Shown: piece by piece, positions 36,182 through 46,181 of the stretch
Layout: each line of letters starts with the position of its first letter
Position numbering within the stretch: position 1 is the first letter of the stretch
DNA from: Pseudoalteromonas luteoviolacea
GTDB taxonomy: Bacteria; Pseudomonadota; Gammaproteobacteria; Enterobacterales; Alteromonadaceae
Length of the DNA stretch: 64,000 nt
Direction: 5' to 3'
Assembly (NCBI RefSeq): GCF_021654285.1
Contig: NZ_JAKFZS010000017.1
Location: forward strand, 1-64,000
The notes under the pieces: model-generated
What the model saw: the letters and a program-made list of their open reading frames with translations, nothing else
The model's database searches: none
Told to the model about the DNA's origin: nothing
Translations under genes and position numbers: made by a program

Positions 36182-39001
36182 ATGGATAAAATAGAAGTAA
36201 GAGGTGCGCGTACGCACAACCTCAAAGACATCTCTTTAACTATCCCAAGAGACAAGTTAATTGTTATTACTGGACTGTCTGGTTCAGGAAAATCTTCTCT
36301 TGCTTTCGATACGTTATACGCCGAAGGCCAAAGACGCTATGTCGAGTCTCTTTCCGCTTATGCAAGACAGTTTTTATCCTTGATGGAAAAGCCCGATGTC
36401 GATCACATCGAAGGACTTTCTCCGGCTATCTCCATCGAGCAAAAGTCTACGTCGCACAACCCGCGCTCAACAGTCGGTACTATTACTGAGATCTACGACT
36501 ATCTAAGACTGTTATTCGCCCGAGTCGGTGAGCCGCGCTGTCCAACACATGATCTGCCACTTAAAGCGCAAACAGTCAGCCAGATGGTAGATACCGCACT
36601 TGCTCAGCCAGAGGGCAGTAAACTTATGTTGCTCGCACCTGTGGTGAAAAACCGCAAAGGTGAGCACGTTAAACTGCTAGAGCAACTTGCCAGCCAAGGC
36701 TTTATTCGAGCGCGTATTGATGGAGAGGTATGCGATCTCTCTGATCCACCCACATTGGAACTCCACAAAAAACATACTATTGAAGTCGTCGTTGACCGCT
36801 TTAAAGTAAAAGACGGTCTACAGCAGCGATTAGCCGAGTCCTTTGAAACAGCTCTTGAATTGGCAGATGGTATTGCGCAAATCGCCAGTATGGATGACCC
36901 GGATGCAGAAGATTTAATTTTTTCTGCCAACTTTGCCTGCCCAACCTGTGGCTATGCCATGACCGAGTTAGAACCTCGGCTGTTTTCATTTAACAACCCA
37001 GCAGGCGCGTGCCAAAGCTGTGATGGCCTAGGTGTACGACAATATTTTGATCCCAATCGCGTCGTGCAAAACCCTGAGCTTAGTCTTGCAGGTGGCGCGA
37101 TCAAGGGCTGGGATAAACGCAGCTTCTACTACTTTCAAATGCTGACGTCGGTTGCGCAACATTACGGATTCGATTTAGACATTCCGTTTGGTGAGCTCCC
37201 TGCATCCGCACAAAAAGTTGTGTTAGAAGGCTCAGGCAAAACGAAGATCGCATTTAGTTACCGAAATGATCGCGGGGACCTAATTACTCGTAACCATGAG
37301 TTTGAAGGCGTTTTAAATAATATGAATCGCCGTTATCACGAAACTGAATCTACCTCAGTACGTGAAGAACTTGCTAAATACCAAACCAGCCAAGCCTGCC
37401 CTAGCTGTAGTGGCTCGCGACTGAGAGAAGAAGCGAGACATGTATTTATTGGTGATACCAATCTACCGGTCGTGACCACCATGAGCATTGGCGAAGCATG
37501 TCAGTTCTTTGAAGATCTCACTTTGTCAGGTCAAAAAGCACAAATCGCAGAAAAGGTACTCAAAGAGATCCGTGACAGACTGTCATTTTTGATTAATGTG
37601 GGTCTGAACTACCTCTCACTCGAACGTAGTGCCGATACGCTATCAGGGGGTGAAGCTCAAAGGATCAGACTGGCAAGTCAAATTGGTGCGGGTTTAGTTG
37701 GCGTCATGTATGTCCTCGATGAGCCTTCAATTGGCTTACATCAAAGAGATAACGACAGACTCCTTAGTACACTTACACACCTTCGTGATTTGGGTAATAC
37801 AGTTATCGTAGTTGAACATGACGAAGATGCCATTCGCGCAGCTGATCACATCATCGATATTGGTCCAGGTGCTGGTGTACATGGCGGCCATGTGGTTGCC
37901 GAAGGCTCTCGTGATGACATCATTGCAAACAAAGACTCGTTAACAGGTCAATACTTGGCGGGTACCAAGCAAATTGTTGTGCCACAGGAGCGCCACCAAC
38001 CAAACGAAAAATGGTTAGAGCTCTTTGGAGCCACAGGGAATAATTTAAAAAATGTCGATCTGAAGATCCCATTCGGTTTGATGACGTGTGTCACAGGAGT
38101 ATCTGGTTCAGGTAAATCAACACTGATCAACGACACCCTTTACAAACTTGCACATCGCGCATTAAACGGTGCCACCGTGTCCGAGCCTGCACCGCATAAA
38201 GACATTCAAGGCTTGGATCATTTCGATAAAGTCATCGACATTGATCAAAGCCCTATTGGCCGCACACCACGTTCTAACCCAGCAACATATACTGGGATCT
38301 TCACCGCGATCCGAGAATTGTTTGCAGGTACGCAAGAGGCACGCTCTCGCGGCTACAAAGTTGGACGCTTTAGCTTCAATGTAAAAGGCGGACGCTGTGA
38401 AGCCTGTCAGGGCGACGGCGTATTAAAAGTTGAAATGCACTTTTTACCGGATGTATATGTCCCTTGTGATGTATGTACAGGCAAACGCTACAATCGTGAA
38501 ACACTTGAGGTACTTTATAAAGGTAAAAACATTCATGAAGTACTCGAGATGACGGTGGAAGATGCACGAGAGTTCTTTGATAAGATCCCAGCGATTAAAC
38601 GCAAGCTGCAAACATTGATGGATGTTGGCTTGTCTTATATCCGACTTGGTCAAGCTGCAACAACGCTCTCAGGTGGTGAAGCTCAGCGAGTTAAGTTGGC
38701 TAGAGAGCTTTCGAAGCGTGATACAGGTAAAACCCTATATATTCTTGATGAGCCAACTACAGGTTTGCACTTCCATGATATTCAACAATTATTGGTCGTC
38801 CTGCACCGTTTACGCGATCATGGCAATACCGTGGTCGTCATCGAGCATAATTTAGATGTGATTAAAACTGCAGACTGGATTGTCGATCTTGGCCCTGAGG
38901 GTGGTTCAGGTGGCGGGCAAATTTTAGTATCAGGCACGCCTGAAGACGTCGCCCAACACCCGCAATCACACACTGGTCGTTATCTTAGCCCTATGTTATA
39001 A
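36182..39001 (+). CDS. uvrA: Excinuclease ABC subunit A
   Basis: UvrA recognises bulky DNA lesions and loads UvrB in nucleotide excision repair. The 939-residue protein has two ABC ATPase modules: Walker A GLSGSGKSSL near residue 31 with signature TLSGGEAQRIRLASQIG, and GVSGSGKSTL near residue 640 with TLSGGEAQRVKLAREL. Zinc-binding CPTCGYA...CQSCDGLG and CEACQGDG...CDVCTGKR are present. The length is typical. It is preceded by a LexA box and followed by a very strong hairpin. Confidence 0.98.
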   Translation: MDKIEVRGARTHNLKDISLTIPRDKLIVITGLSGSGKSSLAFDTLYAEGQRRYVESLSAYARQFLSLMEKPDVDHIEGLSPAISIEQKSTSHNPRSTVGTITEIYDYLRLLFARVGEPRCPTHDLPLKAQTVSQMVDTALAQPEGSKLMLLAPVVKNRKGEHVKLLEQLASQGFIRARIDGEVCDLSDPPTLELHKKHTIEVVVDRFKVKDGLQQRLAESFETALELADGIAQIASMDDPDAEDLIFSANFACPTCGYAMTELEPRLFSFNNPAGACQSCDGLGVRQYFDPNRVVQNPELSLAGGAIKGWDKRSFYYFQMLTSVAQHYGFDLDIPFGELPASAQKVVLEGSGKTKIAFSYRNDRGDLITRNHEFEGVLNNMNRRYHETESTSVREELAKYQTSQACPSCSGSRLREEARHVFIGDTNLPVVTTMSIGEACQFFEDLTLSGQKAQIAEKVLKEIRDRLSFLINVGLNYLSLERSADTLSGGEAQRIRLASQIGAGLVGVMYVLDEPSIGLHQRDNDRLLSTLTHLRDLGNTVIVVEHDEDAIRAADHIIDIGPGAGVHGGHVVAEGSRDDIIANKDSLTGQYLAGTKQIVVPQERHQPNEKWLELFGATGNNLKNVDLKIPFGLMTCVTGVSGSGKSTLINDTLYKLAHRALNGATVSEPAPHKDIQGLDHFDKVIDIDQSPIGRTPRSNPATYTGIFTAIRELFAGTQEARSRGYKVGRFSFNVKGGRCEACQGDGVLKVEMHFLPDVYVPCDVCTGKRYNRETLEVLYKGKNIHEVLEMTVEDAREFFDKIPAIKRKLQTLMDVGLSYIRLGQAATTLSGGEAQRVKLARELSKRDTGKTLYILDEPTTGLHFHDIQQLLVVLHRLRDHGNTVVVIEHNLDVIKTADWIVDLGPEGGSGGGQILVSGTPEDVAQHPQSHTGRYLSPML

Positions 39002-39007
39002 CTATCC

Positions 39008-39040
39008 AGTTGCAGTGGTAATACATTTACCACTGCAACT
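39008..39040 (+). terminator. Strong hairpin after uvrA
   Basis: AGTTGCAGTGGTAA (39008-39021) and TTACCACTGCAACT (39027-39040) form a perfect 14-bp stem with a 5-nt loop, seven bases after the uvrA stop. It is followed by GAGTTTTAAA. A rho-independent terminator is likely although the T run is short. Confidence 0.75.
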
Positions 39041-39071
39041 GAGTTTTAAACAGTAGGGAATTAAAATAACA

Positions 39072-40121
39072 ATGAATCACCCCGCATGGACCACAGTTAA
39101 GCAAACAGCTAAAAAGATCAGTGCCCCGTTTGAACGTTTTTGGCACTCACTGAATACACCGCAAAGACTTTACTTCTCGTCCCTATTTATCAGTATCTAC
39201 GCCATTATTTTTGCTAATCAAGACAATACTGGCTGGTTTAACTTGGTAGCAGTACTGGTACTATGTGCCATGATCTACGAGTTTTGGCCAAAATTTTTAG
39301 TATTTTGGGAGAGCTTGCCAGGTAAAGCGATTATTTTACTCTTTTATGCCTTTATCGCTAACTATGCATTAGTGCAAGCCGCAGGCATGATCAATGACAT
39401 TACGGGTGTCAGTTCAGATCCCCTGCCCTACAGTCACAACCTCAGTGTACTGCTCTCATTGCCAACCTGGTTTTTTCTCACCACCATCGTATTGCTGTTG
39501 CTGTTGCAAATTATTCAGCCGTTATATTTGTTAGCACTGATATTATTGAGGCCATTTGGCCTGCATCGTATTTGGCAACCTATCGATTACAAATTCCCTG
39601 TCACCACTGGGCTATTACGCTTTATTTTTAGCTTATTTATTCTTGTTCAAGTCGCTAATCTATTGTCACACACAGGTTTGTCTGGCGGTGTAAACCAATT
39701 TCTCAGAGGGTGGTTTGAAATCATTAGTAATCAACCAGTTACTGTTGCAATGTCAAATAATGAAACTCCGCAAACCAATGCAGTTAATCTCTTAAAAGTT
39801 GAGCCTGGAGAAAACGTTGAGGAAGATCCTGACTTTGAAGCGTTTAAAGTGAGGATCTCAACCGTCAGTGAAAACACGGTGAAATACGAAACCCATTTAA
39901 AACGTATATTGGCGCATTTTATTTATGAATATGAAGCAGACTCTCATTCGCGCTGTGAGCATGCACCAGGGGCACGCATCATAGAGCTAAATGATTATGA
40001 GATATTGCAAATCACCAAATTAGATGATGCCAATACCTTATCGAGCTACCAATACGATGTGCTTCCTTGTATTTCTGCAGCGCTGGGGCATCAATTTAAA
40101 ACACACATTACCACCAAGTAA
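39072..40121 (+). CDS. Uncharacterised inner-membrane protein
   Basis: I do not recognise this 349-residue protein. Residues about 30-215 hold five to six hydrophobic helices. The remaining C-terminal part, from about residue 220, is soluble and charged, with a two-cysteine pair (near residues 297 and 337: SRCEHAPG and VLPCISAALG). It stands alone between uvrA and a convergent thioesterase. An AGGGAA lies 12-17 nt before the ATG. Confidence 0.75.
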   Translation: MNHPAWTTVKQTAKKISAPFERFWHSLNTPQRLYFSSLFISIYAIIFANQDNTGWFNLVAVLVLCAMIYEFWPKFLVFWESLPGKAIILLFYAFIANYALVQAAGMINDITGVSSDPLPYSHNLSVLLSLPTWFFLTTIVLLLLLQIIQPLYLLALILLRPFGLHRIWQPIDYKFPVTTGLLRFIFSLFILVQVANLLSHTGLSGGVNQFLRGWFEIISNQPVTVAMSNNETPQTNAVNLLKVEPGENVEEDPDFEAFKVRISTVSENTVKYETHLKRILAHFIYEYEADSHSRCEHAPGARIIELNDYEILQITKLDDANTLSSYQYDVLPCISAALGHQFKTHITTK

Positions 40122-40129
40122 CCCTTAGA

Positions 40130-40151
40130 TGGCGCTGTTTATACAGCGCCA
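40130..40151. terminator. Convergent-gene hairpin
   Basis: TGGCGCTGT (40130-40138) pairs perfectly with ACAGCGCCA (40143-40151) around a TTAT loop, in the 40-bp gap between two convergent genes. It is a likely shared terminator. Confidence 0.65.
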
Positions 40152-40161
40152 CACGACCACT

Positions 40162-40551
40162 TTACAAAATATATGCTGACAATGCCTCGCGCTCAGCATC
40201 ACTTAAAAGCTCAGAAGACTTGCTTGCAAAATCATATCGCACCATAACTGTTCGCCCTTCTGCGCAGCATTCACCGTGCTGCCAAGCTTGCTGCAAAATC
40301 ACAAAAGAGCTATTTCCCAGCTTTTCAATCATGGTTTTGACTTCCACTTCTTGACCATAAAAAAGCTCTCCTTTGAAGATAACTTCTACCTTGGCGACAA
40401 TCAGTTTCCAGTTATGTGGATTTAAATCAGGTGTAAATATTTTGAAAATAGGTGCTCTAGCAGCTTCAAACCACACAGGGAGTACGGTATTGTTTATATG
40501 GCCAAGCACATCGGTTTCACTAAAGCGTGGCATGATTTTTTCTGTAAGCAT
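40162..40551 (-). CDS. Hotdog-fold acyl-CoA thioesterase
   Basis: The 129-residue protein has the 4HBT-type hotdog fold, with RFSETDVLGHINNTVLPVWFE near residue 10 (the catalytic D-x-x-GH-x-N motif) and the central strand segment EVEVKTMIEKLGNSSFV. Such small cytosolic enzymes hydrolyse acyl-CoA esters (YbgC/FcbB-like). The specific acyl substrate is not evident. It is divergent from the oxygenase gene, whose start lies about 30 bp away. Confidence 0.85.
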   Translation of the reverse strand: MLTEKIMPRFSETDVLGHINNTVLPVWFEAARAPIFKIFTPDLNPHNWKLIVAKVEVIFKGELFYGQEVEVKTMIEKLGNSSFVILQQAWQHGECCAEGRTVMVRYDFASKSSELLSDAEREALSAYIL

Positions 40552-40580
40552 AATAATTCTAATAACCTTTGAGGATTGAG

Positions 40581-41297
40581 ATGACTGATTTTATTCGCGT
40601 TTATGACAATGCACTCAGTGCAGAGTTTTGCAACAAATTTATGCAAACCTTTGATGAAAGTCCACATTTAGCTCAAGGACAAACGTCTGGCGGCGTCGAT
40701 CTCAGCAAAAAAGTCAGCCAAGATTTGTATCTCAATAATCACCCTGAATATCAGAGTCAACTGCGCGAAATTGAACAAGCCACCTCAAAATATTTATTTG
40801 AGTATATAGAAGAGCACTTTTTTATGATGCTTGGTGCATTTGGCTTGAATGTCTATCACCCGCAAACAGGCCAACCAGTCAACCTAACTATGGATAACTT
40901 CGAAGAAATCGGTAAACCGCAGCTGCCTATTTTGACGCAACAGCTATTTAGATTAGGGCCCATTCAGGCACAAAAATATCCGGTTAACAAAGGCGGCTAC
41001 CCATATTGGCACAGCGAGGTTTACCCACAGCTCCATCATAATGAAGCACTACACCGCGTACTGTTATTTATGTTTTACCTTAATGATGTGGAAGATGGCG
41101 GAGAAACCGAGTTTTTCTATCAAAATAAAAAGCTTGCCCCTAAGCAAGGCAGTATGGTGATTGCACCGAGTTACTTCACGCATACCCACAGAGGCAATAT
41201 GCCTTTGTCCAATGACAAATATATCTTAACCTCTTGGGTGTTATTTCAAAGAGCTGAGCGCCTATACGGTGCACCACCGCAAAACGCCACCGCTTAA
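40581..41297 (+). CDS. 2OG-Fe(II) oxygenase family protein
   Basis: The 238-residue product looks like a prolyl-4-hydroxylase-type 2-oxoglutarate/Fe(II) dioxygenase. Candidate iron ligands are the His and acidic residue in YWHSEVYP (HxE rather than the usual HxD) and a distal His in FTHTHRG, with a following Lys/Arg pair (NDKYILTSW) for 2OG. The jelly-roll segment LFMFYLNDVEDGGETEFFY is characteristic. I set the start at the ATG at 40581, behind GAGG at 40571-40574; an in-frame TTG at 40569 is less likely. Substrate unknown. Confidence 0.78.
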   Translation: MTDFIRVYDNALSAEFCNKFMQTFDESPHLAQGQTSGGVDLSKKVSQDLYLNNHPEYQSQLREIEQATSKYLFEYIEEHFFMMLGAFGLNVYHPQTGQPVNLTMDNFEEIGKPQLPILTQQLFRLGPIQAQKYPVNKGGYPYWHSEVYPQLHHNEALHRVLLFMFYLNDVEDGGETEFFYQNKKLAPKQGSMVIAPSYFTHTHRGNMPLSNDKYILTSWVLFQRAERLYGAPPQNATA

Positions 41298-41304
41298 TAA
41301 AGAC

Positions 41305-41676
41305 TTATCTTCGGCCCTGTGTAAATGCTTGCCAATCTAGCATCAGGGCTTGAAAGTCTTCAAAACCGCATCCTGCAACAAGCCCATCTTCGTCTAGCTC
41401 TAAGAAGTCATCCTCATATCGAGATAAATCAACATCATTTTGATATAAAGAGTGCGCTTCAAACAGGGCTTCGTCTTTAGATAAGATCAAACGAACTTCA
41501 CGTCCTTCTATACGGATCTCATCCTGACTACTGACGATACTTTTCATTTGATCAACAAAGGACTTTACATCGGAAATCGCCAGCTCTTCATTGAGCCAGC
41601 GCCCAACTAACGCATGTTCCTGTGACATTCGCACACGATAACCCGTGATTGGATCTCTAATAAACTGATATTCCAT
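41305..41676 (-). CDS. yacL: YacL family protein (UPF0231)
   Basis: The 123-residue protein from the ATG at 41676 matches the YacL/UPF0231 family: MEYQFIRDPITGYRVRMSQEHA at the start resembles E. coli YacL MDYEFLRD, and CGFEDFQALMLDWQAF lies near the end. Function is unknown. The ORF extends to 41748 but the extra residues do not match the family. Confidence 0.87.
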   Translation of the reverse strand: MEYQFIRDPITGYRVRMSQEHALVGRWLNEELAISDVKSFVDQMKSIVSSQDEIRIEGREVRLILSKDEALFEAHSLYQNDVDLSRYEDDFLELDEDGLVAGCGFEDFQALMLDWQAFTQGRR

Positions 41677-41829
41677 ACTACTCGTACTCACACTGGACAG
41701 TGTTTTATTATATCGCGGAATAACCTCAAATGGGCAAGGGAATGACACACTAAAAAGTCCGTAATAAAGTCATGAAAAAATCCTGCATGCTCGTATAATG
41801 CACCTCTAATTCACTCGCACCGTTTTGCT

Positions 41830-42738
41830 ATGACCCCTGTTGAAATTCTATTCCCCCTAATATTTTTAGTCCTTGCGGGGTTTGTATGCGGTAAAACCGG
41901 TTTTATAGCCACCAACCAGCTTGAAGGGCTCAGACGCTTTATATTTTACTTGGCGATCCCCGTTTTTTTATTTCTTAATATGTACCAAGCAGATCTATCA
42001 AAAGTGGCATCTGCAAAACTATTGCTGGCTTTTTACTTCCCTGTCGCAACCTGTTACTTCTTAGTGCTATTTGCAAAATGGGTGACACATAAAAGTGCAC
42101 TGAATGAAGCGGCCATGTGGGGATTAAGCGGCACCTACTCAAATACTGTACTGGTTGGGTTACCCGTTATTATTGCAGCGCTTGGCACTGATGCAGGTGC
42201 TATGGTGTTTATGATCATCACCTTTCACAGCGCTTTGTTGTTTGCACTCAGCTTTTTATTTTCGAGTACGGTGAAGCAGTCCCTCATCGGTACCTTCAAG
42301 CCTTTATTCATCAACCCCATTGTACTGAGTATTAGTCTTGGGTTATTGCTAAATGCACTTGAGCTTTCTATTCCTAAATTAATGCTCTCTGGATTGGATT
42401 GGCTAGCCAAACCTGCCATTGCAGGCGCGCTGTTTGTTCTGGGGGTAAGTTTGGTGCAATATTCACTGCAACAAGCATGGCAGAGTGCACTCATTTTAAG
42501 CCTTGTAAAACTGCTGCTTTTACCTGCTATGGTCTGGGGATTTGCTTCTGGGCTCGCGTTACCGACGATGCAGATCTCAGTGCTCACTTTAATGGCCGCA
42601 TCTCCGCTTGGCGTCAATGCTTACCTTGTGGCTAGGCAACAAGCCTGTGCGCAAGCAACACTAGCCAGTAGCGTTGTCATGTCCACGTTATTAAGCCCTT
42701 TAACTATGAGCTTTTGGCTTTATTGGCTTGTTCTGTAG
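41830..42738 (+). CDS. AEC (auxin efflux carrier) family transporter
   Basis: This is a 302-residue inner-membrane protein with about ten hydrophobic helices, related to the AEC/BART family. Conserved features are FIFYLAIPVFLFLNMY near residue 37, WGLSGTYSNTVLVGLPVI near residue 97 and LMAASPLGVNAYLVARQ near residue 257. Bacterial relatives export or import small dicarboxylates or malonate. The substrate cannot be told here. Confidence 0.87.
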   Translation: MTPVEILFPLIFLVLAGFVCGKTGFIATNQLEGLRRFIFYLAIPVFLFLNMYQADLSKVASAKLLLAFYFPVATCYFLVLFAKWVTHKSALNEAAMWGLSGTYSNTVLVGLPVIIAALGTDAGAMVFMIITFHSALLFALSFLFSSTVKQSLIGTFKPLFINPIVLSISLGLLLNALELSIPKLMLSGLDWLAKPAIAGALFVLGVSLVQYSLQQAWQSALILSLVKLLLLPAMVWGFASGLALPTMQISVLTLMAASPLGVNAYLVARQQACAQATLASSVVMSTLLSPLTMSFWLYWLVL

Positions 42739-42753
42739 TACTTTTAAAACAAA

Positions 42754-42778
42754 GGTTGCAAATGTGCTCTTTGCAACC
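42754..42778 (+). terminator. Hairpin after the AEC transporter
   Basis: GGTTGCAAA (42754-42762) pairs with TTTGCAACC (42770-42778) with a 7-nt loop. No T run follows, so termination is plausible but not certain. Confidence 0.5.
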
Positions 42779-42838
42779 CTTAGACTCTAAAGCTGAATAT
42801 AGGTGTCAATACTCCCCTTTCGAGTAGCTATAACACAC

Positions 42839-44077
42839 TTATTCCAGTATAAGCTCGAATTCACCTTCAAGCTTTTCACTCACAATCGTAGAGCTTGGTA
42901 AAGTTAAATCGAATGTGCCTTTAACATTTAATGGCGTATTATCGAAGTCAAACGTTAACATACCGCGCGAAGCTTCTTTATTAAGCTCTTCATAACTACC
43001 CGATTGAACAGAAGCAGTATTTCCACCAGCAACAACACCGCCTAATGGAACAAGGAAGTCATCAGTCGTCCCTTCAAAGTTAAAAAAGACTTCAAAGTTA
43101 TTACCTTCATATTCAGTAATTAAACGAAATGCAGTCCCCTCAGCTGTGGCTGTTACTTCATTATCTTGACTTATTGATTCAACGACAGTGGAAACGATGG
43201 CACCACATGCACTATTCTCAAGTTTAGGGTAATTATCAAAATTGATCGTTAGATTACCAAAGTTGGTAACAGACTCAGTACTCTTTTGCTTAAATGTGCT
43301 TTGACCAATTACAGTGTCATCACACTTTTCAACAACAGAGAAGCTACCCTCTTTTTGGAAGTATTGACGTGTACGATTACCTGAATCACAACTTAAATTT
43401 GTCAATATAGAAGTGAGATCAACGGCAGTGATTTCCTCAAACCCGCAGTAATTGGGTTGAATCGTCTGATTATTTTGATCAACTGACTCTATTATAAAAG
43501 AACGAGTAAGCTTTGTATTAATGGCTGTATGCGTATTATCTTGCTGCGCTTCTTTGATATATAAGGTTTGTGTCTCTATCCAAGTACTACCTGCCAGCAT
43601 CGCTGACATATCAACTTCTGTTACAGCATTACCCAGCTCACTTGACGGAGCCACAGTCGGTTCAGAAGGGGTTTGATCAGCAACGTTAACCGATAAGGAC
43701 TGATCTCGAAAGCCAAATGTATTGGCAGCACTCTCATCCGACAATGACACTCTTACCTGAATGGTTTGAAAGTTATCTACTTCAGGAGCTGTGAAAGAAA
43801 TGGTATCAGAGCCCTGCCCTGTGATAGTCAAAGGTTGATTGTTAAAAGTGACTTGCCAATCAAACTTTAAATCAGATGCACCACTTCCTTTTGTATTAAG
43901 TGACAAGCGCACTTGCTCGCCTTCACTTACATTGATAAAACTAGGCAGTGCGTGATAAGTGATTGTTGTTTGTTCAGTTGCAGCTGGCGAGGTGTTATCC
44001 TCTCCACCTGATCCACCGCCACATGCACTAAGAGAAAGAGCAATTGCTGCACTTAATGCGAATTTTTTAGTCATCAT
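42839..44077 (-). CDS. Putative lipoprotein, unknown function
   Basis: The product is about 412 residues. The N-terminus is a lipoprotein signal (MMTKKFALSAAIALSLSACGGGSGG, lipobox LSAC), followed by a Gly/Ser/Asp linker and a beta-rich region that begins with an Ig/cadherin-like stretch (INVSEGEQVRLSLNTKG). Four further cysteines at about residues 220-300 could form disulfides. A GG after the lipid cysteine, rather than D, suggests outer-membrane sorting. Two adjacent ATGs at 44077 and 44074 follow an AGG. The ORF also extends to an ATG at 44104. I cannot assign a family. Confidence 0.75.
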   Translation of the reverse strand: MMTKKFALSAAIALSLSACGGGSGGEDNTSPAATEQTTITYHALPSFINVSEGEQVRLSLNTKGSGASDLKFDWQVTFNNQPLTITGQGSDTISFTAPEVDNFQTIQVRVSLSDESAANTFGFRDQSLSVNVADQTPSEPTVAPSSELGNAVTEVDMSAMLAGSTWIETQTLYIKEAQQDNTHTAINTKLTRSFIIESVDQNNQTIQPNYCGFEEITAVDLTSILTNLSCDSGNRTRQYFQKEGSFSVVEKCDDTVIGQSTFKQKSTESVTNFGNLTINFDNYPKLENSACGAIVSTVVESISQDNEVTATAEGTAFRLITEYEGNNFEVFFNFEGTTDDFLVPLGGVVAGGNTASVQSGSYEELNKEASRGMLTFDFDNTPLNVKGTFDLTLPSSTIVSEKLEGEFELILE

Positions 44078-44343
44078 GACCTGTTTTTCAATTTTTAAAG
44101 ACATTGAAAGTTCCCAATTAATGAAAATTCCGGGGCATGGTATGACATAGTTCCCAAATCAACAACAGTAAATGTTGATTTAATAACACGTTTTTGTAAA
44201 GAAAGTTAAAGCTAAACGTTCAATAAAATAGTCAAATTAATCAGTAAAAATCGAGATGATAAAAAGGATATAAAATGTAATCCCGAGCTCAGTGAAATGA
44301 AAAGTACTGAGCCCAATTACTATATATTTACAATTGCTAGACC

Positions 44344-44568
44344 TTAATCTCTAGAAGAGTACTTAGCAGCATCGATGATTGCCCATAGATGAACAACCGC
44401 TGCGATAATTGCTGGCACCACTAAAAACCATAGCGCATAGCCACCAAAAGTAATAATCGCAAAAATAAGCGCAGCCAAAATGCGGCCTTGAACTAACTGA
44501 CCTAAACCAGGAAAAAATATATTACATATTGCTGCAATAACATTACCGCCAGAACCTTGTCCTGCCAT
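44344..44568 (-). CDS. Small two-to-three-helix membrane protein, TM2-like
   Basis: The 74-residue protein is mostly hydrophobic, with the segment CNIFFPGLGQLVQGRILAAL typical of TM2-domain-like or related small membrane proteins, and a soluble C-terminus (IIDAAKYSSRD). An AGAGAGG-type purine stretch precedes the ATG. It stands alone. The function of such proteins is unknown. Confidence 0.75.
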   Translation of the reverse strand: MAGQGSGGNVIAAICNIFFPGLGQLVQGRILAALIFAIITFGGYALWFLVVPAIIAAVVHLWAIIDAAKYSSRD

Positions 44569-44867
44569 AAATACCTCTCTTTGTTGTATGTTTATTCCAA
44601 TAACATTACATTGTGACAGAGTTTACAGAAGCTCCATGCTTCATTCACTATAAACAATATTAACCACAATACGTGCCAAATTTATTAATTCAATTATATC
44701 AATAGCTTAAATATTTAAAAATAAGATTAGCTGACTTTATTTAGTCTAAAACACTAACTATTAGTGATTTCGTTAGTTATATTATCAAATATGACCATAT
44801 TAGCTTAGCACGCCAACTATGCAGCAAAGCACTTTATAGGTCGAATAATAAAAACAGGATTTTTCAC
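44569..44867. other. AT-rich gap upstream of the AtoE-type gene
   Basis: About 300 bp with no gene visible. It is strongly AT-rich and should contain the two divergent promoters for the small membrane protein and the transporter. I find no RNA element or repeat that stands out. Confidence 0.4.
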
Positions 44868-46181
44868 ATGCTAAATAAGATCACCCGACCACTGAGCAAT
44901 GTCGTTGAACGCTATCTGCCAGATCCCTTTGTATTTGTCATCATCCTTACCCTATTGGTGATGCTAATGGCAACACTTTTCACCCCAGCTGCGCCCAGTG
45001 AGGTTATTGAAATCTGGGGAACTGGACTTTGGAATTTGCTCACCTTCGCCATGCAAATGCTCTTGGTATTAATCGCAGGCTTTATGCTTGCTAATACACC
45101 GCTATGCGGCAAACTCCTCTCCAAATTAGCGCAATGTGCAAAGTCACCAGGCCAAGCCATCTTGCTTGTCACTGTTGTATCAATGTTCGCAAGCTGGCTC
45201 AATTGGGGGTTTGGACTCGTCGTCGGCGCGCTATTTGCCAAAGCACTGGCTCGCCAGATTGAGGTCGATTATCGTGTCCTCGTCGCCAGCGCCTATTCAG
45301 GGTTTATCGTTTGGCATGGCGGACTTGCAGGCTCCGTGCCCTTAACAGTTGCTTCCGAGGGACATTTTGCCCAATCTCAAATTGGCATTTTAACCACCGA
45401 ACAAACGATTTTTTCGTACTTTAACCTCATCTTGCTCGCAGTCATGTTGATTATATTACCCTTGTTAAACCGCGCCATGTTACCGCCTAAAAAAGAGCAA
45501 ATATTTATCGATAAGGTAAAGCTACACTCAGCACTTCAATCATCGACTAAAACTAATTTAACCCCAGCTGAGCGCTTAGAGCATAGTCCGTTACTTGGCG
45601 GGATCATAGGGCTCATTGGTTGTGGCTATTTAGGCCACTTCTTTATAGTGGAAAATGGCGGACTAAACCTTAATATCATCATCGCACTGTTTTTATTTCT
45701 GGCGATCCTCTTACATGGCTCAGCTGCAAACACCCTCAATGCGTTACAAGAAGCCATCAAAGGCGGTGCAGGTATTGTGATCCAATTCCCATTTTATGCT
45801 GGCATTATGGCCATTATGGTTAAAACTGGTCTTGCAGAGCAGATTTCAGCGGGGTTTGTATCTATCAGCAGTGCACAAAGCTTGCCATTTTGGAGCTTTT
45901 TAAGTGCAGGATTAGTCAATATCTTTGTTCCTTCTGGCGGCGGACAGTGGGCTGTTCAAGCGCCCATCGTCATTCCTGCTGCGCAAGCTTTAGAAGCTGA
46001 TATTGCGCGTGTTGCCATGGCAGTGGCGTGGGGAGATGCGTGGACTAACCTGATCCAGCCATTTTGGGCATTACCTGTGCTTGCCATAGCAGGATTAAAG
46101 GCGCGAGATATTATGGGGTTTTGCCTGTTACAACTGGTTGTAACAGGCGTTATTATCGCCGCGGTTTTGACTTTCGTTTAG
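44868..46181 (+). CDS. Short-chain fatty acid transporter, AtoE family
   Basis: This is a 437-residue inner-membrane transporter with about ten to twelve helices, matching AtoE (short-chain fatty acid uptake). Key segments are RYLPDPFVFVIILTLLVML near residue 14, ASWLNWGFGLVVGALFAK near residue 108 and the C-terminal VNIFVPSGGGQWAVQAPIV near residue 350. AGGA precedes the ATG by about 9 nt. No acetoacetate genes lie beside it, so the physiological substrate is inferred only from the family. The 3' end overlaps the convergent protease by 4 bp. Confidence 0.9.
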   Translation: MLNKITRPLSNVVERYLPDPFVFVIILTLLVMLMATLFTPAAPSEVIEIWGTGLWNLLTFAMQMLLVLIAGFMLANTPLCGKLLSKLAQCAKSPGQAILLVTVVSMFASWLNWGFGLVVGALFAKALARQIEVDYRVLVASAYSGFIVWHGGLAGSVPLTVASEGHFAQSQIGILTTEQTIFSYFNLILLAVMLIILPLLNRAMLPPKKEQIFIDKVKLHSALQSSTKTNLTPAERLEHSPLLGGIIGLIGCGYLGHFFIVENGGLNLNIIIALFLFLAILLHGSAANTLNALQEAIKGGAGIVIQFPFYAGIMAIMVKTGLAEQISAGFVSISSAQSLPFWSFLSAGLVNIFVPSGGGQWAVQAPIVIPAAQALEADIARVAMAVAWGDAWTNLIQPFWALPVLAIAGLKARDIMGFCLLQLVVTGVIIAAVLTFV

